Source: Solimonas sp040754295
GTDB lineage: Bacteria > Pseudomonadota > Gammaproteobacteria > Nevskiales > Nevskiaceae
DNA length: 64,000 nucleotides
NCBI GenBank assembly: GCA_040754295.1
Contig: JBFMCQ010000001.1
Coordinates: 81,132 to 145,131, forward strand
Reading direction: 5' to 3'
Shown here: positions 58,565 through 64,000 of the stretch, in pieces
How positions within the stretch are numbered: the stretch's first letter is position 1
Layout: the number at the start of each line of letters is the position of its first letter
Position numbers and translations under genes: made by a program
The notes under the pieces: model-generated
Told to the model about the DNA's origin: nothing
The model's input: the letters and a program-made list of their open reading frames with translations, nothing else
Database searches by the model: none

Positions 58565-59449
58565 TCACCTGTCGCGATCGAGCCCGAGGCGATTCAGCGG
58601 GATACGCAGGTAGCGCACCCCGTTCGCCTCCGGTTCCGGCAGATGGCCGGCGCGGATGTTGACCTGCAGCGACGGCAGAATCAGCGCCGGCGCGTCCAGC
58701 GACGCATCCTTGAGCTGGCGGCGCTCGACGAAGCGCTCCTCGTCGATGCCGTCGTGCACCATGATGTTGCCGTCACGCTCGGCAGCGACCGTGGTTTCCC
58801 ACTGCGGGCCGCGGCCGGGCGGTGGATAGTCGTGGCACATGAACAGCCTCGTCGCCAGCGGCAGCGAGAGGATACGACGGATCGAGCGGTACAACGTGCG
58901 CGCGTCGCCGCCCGGGAAGTCTGCCCGCGCCGTGCCGTAGTCGGGCATGAACAGCGTATCGCCGACGAAGGCGGCATCGTCGACCACGTAAGTCACGCAG
59001 GCGGGCGTGTGGCCCGGCGTGTGCGTCACGCGCGCTTCGAATCCGCCGATCCGGAACGTCTCGCCGTCGGCGAACAGGTGATCGAACTGCGAACCGTCGA
59101 CCGGAAACTGCGAGCCGAGGCCGAACAGCTCGGCGAAGGCCTTCTGGACCTCGCGGATGCGCTCGCCGATGCCGATCCTGCCACCGAGCATGCTCTTCAA
59201 GTACTGCGCGGCGGAGAGGTGATCGGCGTGCGCATGCGTCTCGAGGATCCACTCGACCTGCAGCTCCGCGCCGTGCACGTGCCGGATGATGCGCTGCGCC
59301 GAGCGGTGGCCGATGCGCGCGGCGTTGGGCTCGAAGTCGAGCACCGGGTCGACGATCGCGCACGAGCGGCTGTCGGGATCGCGCACGACATAGCTGACCG
59401 TCGACGTCGCGTTGTCGTAGAAGGCGGTGACCTGTGGTTTCATGAACAC
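58565..59449 (-). CDS. MBL-fold hydrolase (persulfide dioxygenase / Blh-like)
   Basis: A 294-residue metallo-beta-lactamase fold protein of the ETHE1/Blh branch. Metal motif ETHAHADHLS (H-x-H-x-D-H), further ligands in HTPGHTPACV, VGDTLFMPDYGTARADFPGG and LFMCHDYPP. The DYGTARADFPGG stretch is typical of persulfide dioxygenase-like enzymes that oxidise glutathione persulfide. Start at 59449 (MFMKPQ) or 59443 (MKPQ). In Blh of Xylella and Agrobacterium a PTP-like domain is fused to this type of MBL and both are repressed by BigR; here the PTP-like protein is separate, on the other strand, with a broken ArsR gene between. Confidence 0.88.
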   Translation of the reverse strand: MFMKPQVTAFYDNATSTVSYVVRDPDSRSCAIVDPVLDFEPNAARIGHRSAQRIIRHVHGAELQVEWILETHAHADHLSAAQYLKSMLGGRIGIGERIREVQKAFAELFGLGSQFPVDGSQFDHLFADGETFRIGGFEARVTHTPGHTPACVTYVVDDAAFVGDTLFMPDYGTARADFPGGDARTLYRSIRRILSLPLATRLFMCHDYPPPGRGPQWETTVAAERDGNIMVHDGIDEERFVERRQLKDASLDAPALILPSLQVNIRAGHLPEPEANGVRYLRIPLNRLGLDRDR

Positions 59450-59603
59450 TGCTCCTGAGCCGCCCGCGTGGGGGTTCCTGCGCTATGGGCCGTCCACGGT
59501 ACGGCGGATGCCCCGGTTCGGCGCTGATCCAGATCAGAGCTCCGTGCAGCGTCGATTGCCAAGGCCAGCGCAACGGCTTGCATTCCGCTGGACGCGGCCG
59601 CAT

Positions 59604-59620
59604 ATTAGTAGAGCCTAAAT
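59604..59620. promoter_or_regulatory. AT-rich dyad, possible ArsR/BigR-type operator
   Basis: ATTAG (59604-59608) and CTAAAT (59615-59620) form an imperfect inverted repeat in a rare AT-rich patch (CATATTAGTAGAGCCTAAAT). BigR operators are AT-rich dyads of similar style. It lies 155 bases upstream of the MBL gene and 14 bases ahead of the ArsR remnant. Confidence 0.35.
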
Positions 59621-59633
59621 AAGCAGATCGATA

Positions 59634-59868
59634 GTGATGCGACCGTCAACGTGCTCGAAAGCCGCAGCGGCCTTCGATCCCGCGCAGATGGCCGAGCACG
59701 CCGCTGTCGCAGCCAGCGCTGTCTCAGCATCTGGCCGTGCCGCACGAAGACGGCCTCGTCGCCACACGGCGCGAAGCGCAGGCGATGTACTACCCGGCCA
59801 CGGAAGGCCCCACGCTGGAAGTCATCCGTGTGCTGCACGAGCTGTACTGTCACGACCGCGGCAGATGA
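59634..59868 (+). pseudogene. ArsR-family (BigR-like) repressor, internally deleted
   Basis: The start frame reads MMRPSTCSK then FDPAQMAEHAA, a typical BigR-like N-terminus. The frame then shifts and resumes (from about 59704) with LSQPALSQHLAVPHEDGLVA, TRREAQAMYYPATEG, TLEVIRVLHELYCHDRGR and a TGA at 59866-59868, the recognition helix, wing and C-terminus of an ArsR-type winged-helix repressor. About 35 codons of the usual first helices are missing at the junction, with a frame change. Not functional as read. It ends 25 bases before the PTP-like gene, so it was probably the first gene of that operon. Confidence 0.7.
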
Positions 59869-59893
59869 TCCGCATGACAAACAGGAGAGCACG

Positions 59894-60337
59894 ATGAGCG
59901 AGAAGATCTGGCTGGACATTCCCAACTGCTGTACGCCGGCCGATGGCCTGTGCACCGGCGGGCGCCCGCAGCCGCGCGACCTGCAGGAGGCCCGGGCCAA
60001 AGGCGTCGGCACGGTCGTCAATCTGTGCCCGCCCAGCGAGGATCCGGGCTACGACGAGCCCGCCCTCGTCGCCCAGCTCGGCATGAACTACGTCAACATC
60101 CCGATCGCCGGCGCCGCCGATCTCACGCCCGAGAATGCACGCCGGCTCGCCGAGGCCCTGGCTCGCGAGCCGCGCGGCATCCTGGTGCATTGCGCGAGCG
60201 GCAACCGCGTCGGCGCGCTGTTCGCGCTCAAGGCGCACTACATCGATCACCAGTCCGTCGAGGAGTCGCTCGCCGTTGGCCGCGCGCACGGGCTCAAGGC
60301 GATGGAGCCTGCCGTGCGCCAGCTGCTCGGCGGCTGA
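59894..60337 (+). CDS. PTP-like phosphatase domain protein (DUF442/Blh N-domain type)
   Basis: A 147-residue protein with the cysteine-phosphatase loop HCASGNRVGAL (Cys100, Arg105) and a preceding TGGRPQPRDLQEARAKGVGTV, the pattern of the DUF442 proteins that form the N-terminal half of Blh. Cys12, Cys13 and Cys20 near the N-terminus are extra. In Blh systems this domain acts with an MBL dioxygenase in sulfide/persulfide handling and may serve as a rhodanese-like sulfurtransferase. AGGAG precedes ATG 59894. Converges with the copper receptor. Confidence 0.85.
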   Translation: MSEKIWLDIPNCCTPADGLCTGGRPQPRDLQEARAKGVGTVVNLCPPSEDPGYDEPALVAQLGMNYVNIPIAGAADLTPENARRLAEALAREPRGILVHCASGNRVGALFALKAHYIDHQSVEESLAVGRAHGLKAMEPAVRQLLGG

Positions 60338-60498
60338 CGCCGGCGGCCCCGACCCATGCTGAGTTCCGGAGCGATGTCGACAGGCCGTTTTCCGCATCGC
60401 CGGCATCTTGGTGATTCCAAGACCGGCGGTGCGCGCCTTGCCCGGCGCGATTTTGGGGCGCGGCACAACGCGGGCGCGCGCGATTCGCGGCTGGGCTC

Positions 60499-62517
60499 TT
60501 AGTTCTTCATCTCCCAGCTCAAGCGTAGCCAGGCCTGACGGCCGGGCTCGTTGACGCGCGTCAGCGTCGGGTAGCCGGCGACGCCGGCGGCCGAGCGGCT
60601 CAGGTGTTCGGCGTAGGCGCGATCGAAGACGTTGTCGACGCCGGCGACGATGCGCAGGCTGTGCGTCGCGCGCCAGCCGCCGTGCACGGCGAGCGTCCCG
60701 TAGCCGGGCGTCGCCGACAGGTCCTGACCGACGATGTTGCCGTAGCCCAGCTGCACGCGATCCTGCTCGTCGGCGAAGCGCAGCACGGTGCCGGCGGCCC
60801 AGCGGCCGTCGTCGTAGTCGAGCGTCAGCCGGCCTTCGAGCGGCGGCGTCTGCGCCAGCGCGGAGCCGTCCGTGCGGTTCTCGCCGTGCACCCAGGCCAG
60901 CGTGCCGCCGGCGCGGATGCGATCGGTGAGCTGCCGCGACACTTCGGCCTCGCCGCCCCAGCGCACGGCGTCGACGTTGCGTGCCGTCTTGTCGTTGCGC
61001 GTGAGGATGTAGTCGTCGATGCGGCTGTAGAACAGCGCCGCGCCGCCGCGCCAATGGCTGGCCCTGCGCACGACGCCGAGGTCGATCTCGCTGTTGCGCT
61101 CGGGATCGAGATCGAAGGCGGCGTAGCTCATGCGCTCCCAGTAGTCGGCCGGGCGCTGCGCGTGGCCGATGCCGGCATAAGCCGTGTACGGGCCATGATC
61201 CGCCTCGGCGCGGACGAATCCGCTGTAGAGATCGTCGTCGTGCGTCTGCCCGGCGAACGTGCCGGTGGTCAGGCGGTTGTCGGCGACGTAGCGGTCGTAG
61301 CGTAGTCCGCTCACCAGGCGACGCTCATCCGCATAGGCCCAGGTCGACTCGCCGTAGACGCCGCTGATGCGGGCGTCCATGTCGGGCATGCGCGGCTTGG
61401 CCTCGTAGTCCGGCTCACCCGCCATCGACATCGCCGAGCGCACGCGGTGCTCGTCGGCGCGGTGATCGGCGCCGATCACGACGGCCAGCGCCGACGTCGG
61501 CTGCAGCTCCGCGCTGGCGCGCGCACCCCAGGTCTCGCGGTCCGGGTTCGACACCATGTAGCTGCCGCCCGGCGCGACCTCGCGCAGGCTGTAGTTGTCC
61601 ATCACATGGTCGACACGGCTGCGGTAGACCTGCGCGTCGATGCGCTCGACCTGCGCGAACGGCTGGACGATGCCGTAGCGCAGAAACAGGCTTTCGCGGT
61701 CGAACCGCACGCCGTCCATCGAGCGGTCGGCATAGGCGGCTTCGCCGTCGGAGCGCTCGACGCCCAGGCTCAGCATCTGGTCGGCGGTCGGTTTCCAGTT
61801 GCCGATCGCGCGCGCGTTCCAGCGGCGGTACTCGCCGTGCACGCGGGTGCCGTCGCCGTCCTCGTAATCGTCCATCTGCGCACGGCTGCCATCGACGCGC
61901 AGACCGCCGTGCTCACCCTGCCAGCGCGCACTGCCGGCGGCATCGGCGCGCTCAAAGCTGCCGACGACGCCGCTGAAGCGATATTCGCTGCCCGGCTGCG
62001 GCTCGTCGTGCTGGAAATCGACGACCCCGGCGAGATTGCCGTTGCCGTAGCGCACCGTCTGCGGGCCCTTGATGACGACGACTTCATCGTAGGTGTCCGG
62101 ATAGATGTACGCAGTCGGCGGATCCATGCGCATGCCGCAGCCGCCGTAGAGCTCGTGGCCGTCGCTGAGGATGGTCAGGCGCGAGCCGGCCAGGCCGCGC
62201 AGCACGGGGTCGCCGTCGGCGCCGCCTTTGCGGATCAGGTTGAAGCCGGGGATGTTGCGCAGGAAGCTGGCGCCGTCGGCCGCCGGCAGCGGCTGCTGCG
62301 GCGAGAACGGATCCAGCCGGATCGTCAACGGCGCCTGCGTTTCCGGCGCGGTCACGACGATGGGCTCGAGCCGCGTGGGCTTGGCGGGATCGGCGGCGGC
62401 CGCCGGCTCCGGTTTTGCGGGCGACGGGGAGGGGGTTTCGGGCGGGGTCTGGCCGGCGGCAGCGGCCGCGGCCAGGGACAGCGCGAGCGCAAGCCCGCGA
62501 GGCAATGAATGACGCAT
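60499..62517 (-). CDS. TonB-dependent copper receptor (OprC/NosA-like)
   Basis: A 672-residue outer-membrane receptor: signal peptide (LALALSLAAAAAAGQ), a Pro/Ala/Lys linker, TonB box region EPIVVTAPE, plug domain and 22-strand barrel ending in Asn after an aromatic strand (WLRLSWEMKN). The copper-binding CxxxM motif of OprC is present: Cys127 and Met131 in GGCGMRMDPPTAYIYP, followed by VVVIKGPQTVRYGNGN. This places it in the copper-receptor subfamily rather than siderophore uptake. DUF2946 lies 66 bases upstream in the same direction, a frequent partner of copper receptors. Confidence 0.92.
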   Translation of the reverse strand: MRHSLPRGLALALSLAAAAAAGQTPPETPSPSPAKPEPAAAADPAKPTRLEPIVVTAPETQAPLTIRLDPFSPQQPLPAADGASFLRNIPGFNLIRKGGADGDPVLRGLAGSRLTILSDGHELYGGCGMRMDPPTAYIYPDTYDEVVVIKGPQTVRYGNGNLAGVVDFQHDEPQPGSEYRFSGVVGSFERADAAGSARWQGEHGGLRVDGSRAQMDDYEDGDGTRVHGEYRRWNARAIGNWKPTADQMLSLGVERSDGEAAYADRSMDGVRFDRESLFLRYGIVQPFAQVERIDAQVYRSRVDHVMDNYSLREVAPGGSYMVSNPDRETWGARASAELQPTSALAVVIGADHRADEHRVRSAMSMAGEPDYEAKPRMPDMDARISGVYGESTWAYADERRLVSGLRYDRYVADNRLTTGTFAGQTHDDDLYSGFVRAEADHGPYTAYAGIGHAQRPADYWERMSYAAFDLDPERNSEIDLGVVRRASHWRGGAALFYSRIDDYILTRNDKTARNVDAVRWGGEAEVSRQLTDRIRAGGTLAWVHGENRTDGSALAQTPPLEGRLTLDYDDGRWAAGTVLRFADEQDRVQLGYGNIVGQDLSATPGYGTLAVHGGWRATHSLRIVAGVDNVFDRAYAEHLSRSAAGVAGYPTLTRVNEPGRQAWLRLSWEMKN

Positions 62518-62583
62518 AAGGACTCCGACGCCGCGCGCAGCGCGCGCTGGCGAGTTCAGTAAGGGGAAATCACAACGCGGGAG

Positions 62584-62961
62584 TCAGCGCGTCGCCGGAG
62601 GCCCGCGCACGGGCGGCAGCGCGAGCCGGGGGGCTCGCGGTGAAGACGGCGTACCGGCGACGGCCGGCACGGCGGGCCGCAGGGCGAGCGGCTCGGCGAG
62701 CACGGCCGTGCTGGGCAGCACGGCGGCGCAGGCCAGCGCGCACAGCTCGCAGTCGGCCGTTGGCGAGCCGTCGAGCCGTTCGAGCGGCAGGCGCAACTCG
62801 GGCGGCAGCTGCCGGAGCAGCGCGACCGACCGACCGCTGCTGCCGTCGCCGCAGTACATCGCGGCCAGCGGACTGGCATGCAGCGTTCCCAGCCACAGCT
62901 GCGCCAGGGCCGCGCCGAGGGCGACCAGAAACCAGAGGCGATGGCGAAGCGTCGATGGCAT
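62584..62961 (-). CDS. DUF2946 family protein
   Basis: A 125-residue protein with an N-terminal hydrophobic segment (LWFLVALGAALAQLWLGTL), a central CELCALACA cysteine cluster and the PPVRGPPATR end that marks the DUF2946 family. Such genes lie next to copper TonB receptors and copper-resistance genes and may bind copper in the periplasm; function unproven. ATG 62961. First gene of the two-gene copper unit. Confidence 0.82.
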   Translation of the reverse strand: MPSTLRHRLWFLVALGAALAQLWLGTLHASPLAAMYCGDGSSGRSVALLRQLPPELRLPLERLDGSPTADCELCALACAAVLPSTAVLAEPLALRPAVPAVAGTPSSPRAPRLALPPVRGPPATR

Positions 62962-63008
62962 CGGCCGCGATTATCGCCGATGCCGCGCCGCACTGCGTTT
63001 GATCGAGG

Positions 63009-63752
63009 TCAAGCGATCGCGAGCGCGCGGTCGGGATAGTCGGTGAACACCCCGTCTACGCCCAGCTCGCGCATCAGGCGCAGTTCGACCGGATCGTTGA
63101 CCGTGTAGACGTTGAGCTGCAGGCCGCGCGCGTGGGCGTCGGCGATCAGGCGCGTATCGACGAACTCGGCGGAGATGTTGAGCGCCACCGCACCGAACTC
63201 GGCAGCGATGCCGGCCCAGTCGAGCGGCACGCCGCAGTAGAGCACGCCCAGCGGAATCTCCGGCAGCAGCTGCTTGAACTCCCACAGTTCAGGCAGGTGG
63301 AACGAGGACACCATGAAGCGCTCTGCCGGCCAGCCGCCGGCGAGACCATCGCGCAGCACCGCGGAGACGGCGGCGGCACAGCCGTCCCAAGACTTGAGCT
63401 CGATGTTGAGGCCGACGCGCTGGTCGATCAGGTCCAGGGCCTCGCGCAGCGTCGGGATGGTTTCGCCGCCGCCGGCATCGAGGCGGCGTAGCTGCGCGGC
63501 GGTCAGCGCAGTGAGCGGGCCCTTGCCGTTGGTCGTGCGATCCAGCGTGAGGTCGTGCAGCAGCCACAGCTCGCCGTCGTGGTGCTGCACGTCCACTTCG
63601 ACCCAGGGCGCGCCGAGGCGGATCGCCGTGTCGATCGACAGCAACGTGTTCTCCGGCGCGTGGCCGGCGGCGCCGCGATGGCCGATGACCGTGAGGGGTG
63701 AGGGGTGAGGGGTGAGGGGTATCGGTGCCTGGGGAGCGGAGCGCGTGTTCAT
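63009..63752 (-). CDS. ugpQ: Glycerophosphodiester phosphodiesterase (UgpQ-like)
   Basis: A 247-residue TIM-barrel enzyme hydrolysing glycerophosphodiesters to glycerol-3-phosphate and an alcohol. Catalytic motifs: VIGHRGAAGHAPENT (His-Arg and Glu-Asn), VEVDVQHHDGELWLLHD (metal Glu/Asp and His), ELKSWDG. No signal peptide, so cytoplasmic like UgpQ. Residues 11-21 (IPLTPHPSPLT) are translated from GTGAGGG heptamer repeats, and no alternative start lies between them and the catalytic core. Upstream spacer to the window end holds no clear gene. Confidence 0.93.
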   Translation of the reverse strand: MNTRSAPQAPIPLTPHPSPLTVIGHRGAAGHAPENTLLSIDTAIRLGAPWVEVDVQHHDGELWLLHDLTLDRTTNGKGPLTALTAAQLRRLDAGGGETIPTLREALDLIDQRVGLNIELKSWDGCAAAVSAVLRDGLAGGWPAERFMVSSFHLPELWEFKQLLPEIPLGVLYCGVPLDWAGIAAEFGAVALNISAEFVDTRLIADAHARGLQLNVYTVNDPVELRLMRELGVDGVFTDYPDRALAIA

Positions 63753-63810
63753 GGCTTCTCCACAGAAGGTTGCAGACAGACTACGCCTTTTCGCCTCACG
63801 CCTCACCCCT
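63691..63810. repeat. GTGAGGG heptamer array at the 5' end of ugpQ
   Basis: Four tandem GTGAGGG units fill 63691-63720 inside the coding sequence; the inverted units CGCCTCACGCCTCACCCC lie at 63792-63809 upstream of the start. Together they can pair around the ugpQ start codon. Same heptamer family as in the two pnt spacers. Confidence 0.85.
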
Positions 63811-64000
63811 TGTATCTTGTTTTTGCTGTACCCGCTGCAACAGACCGAAACCCCTCTGGTGACAAGACCGTGGGTGAGCGTGGGTCGCTGTGGCGGTTTG
63901 GATGAGAGAACCCGAACGGTTGCCGGAGCATAAAGCTCGCATTGCAAGGCTGGGAGTCGAAATCTTGGAACAGCAGGAAACGCGTGTGGTGGTGGGTGTG

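Noticed and set aside
63753..64000. Partial gene at the right window edge
   Set aside because: Short frames only, no homology-like pattern; apart from the heptamer repeats nothing can be supported.

Overview
The window is a high-GC (visibly about two-thirds G+C), gene-dense stretch of a proteobacterial chromosome. The gene set points to a gammaproteobacterium near Xanthomonadales/Nevskiales: an rpsU-yqeY-dnaG-rpoD block beside tsaD and folB, glnA followed by a DUF4124 gene and ntrBC, separate glyQ and glyS, a split pntAA/pntAB/pntB, and a Pseudomonas-type NAGGN osmoprotectant operon. A run of exactly 100 N (17970-18069) marks a scaffold join, so this is a draft or metagenome-derived assembly. 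I see no rRNA, tRNA, CRISPR array, prophage or insertion sequence.

Layout. 1-1765: end of a membrane protein, a PAP2 phosphatase, a strong orphan terminator that may end a small RNA, and a rubredoxin. 1829-17325: a ClC chloride transporter, then a large alpha-glucan/trehalose cluster (glgX, treY, treZ, glgB, glgE, treS-maltokinase fusion) with overlapping stop/start codons. 17592-21884: a DUF3192 lipoprotein, the gap, then a two-gene B12-dependent ribonucleotide reductase whose large subunit carries a 369-residue intein at the catalytic cysteine. 21956-26058: a DUF6279 lipoprotein and the three-gene transhydrogenase operon, with heptamer-repeat hairpins in both intercistronic gaps. 26196-31478: MarR regulator plus asnO-ngg-M42 peptidase (N-acetylglutaminylglutamine amide synthesis). 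31962-35108: YhhQ, Ada, EcsC. 35172-38873: Pho-box-controlled ppk converging with ppx. 39012-44304: two small cytochromes c, then the macromolecular synthesis block on the minus strand, including a DnaG primase lacking all four zinc ligands. 44421-50974: tsaD, folB, gmhB, glyS, a VOC gene, glyQ, carbonic anhydrase. 51140-56003: glnA and ntrBC with sigma-54 and NtrC-like sites. 56004-60337: gene remnants (TetR-like, Uma2, ArsR/BigR-like), a duplicated-domain lipoprotein, a CnoX-like thioredoxin, an MBL hydrolase and a PTP-like phosphatase. 60499-63752: a copper TonB receptor with DUF2946 and a glycerophosphodiesterase.

How the genes work together. Stress and storage metabolism dominate: glucan and trehalose interconversion by both the TreY/TreZ and TreS/Mak/GlgE routes, NAGGN osmolyte production, polyphosphate turnover under phosphate control, nitrogen assimilation under NtrBC, and NADPH supply by transhydrogenase.

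The most unusual points are the intein in NrdJ, the zinc-ligand-free primase (with a GmhB that also lost its zinc loop), at least three families of short inverted or heptamer repeats that shape operon junctions and even encode protein N-termini (GlgE, glycerophosphodiesterase), and a decayed ArsR repressor between the two halves of a persulfide-detoxification-like pair.
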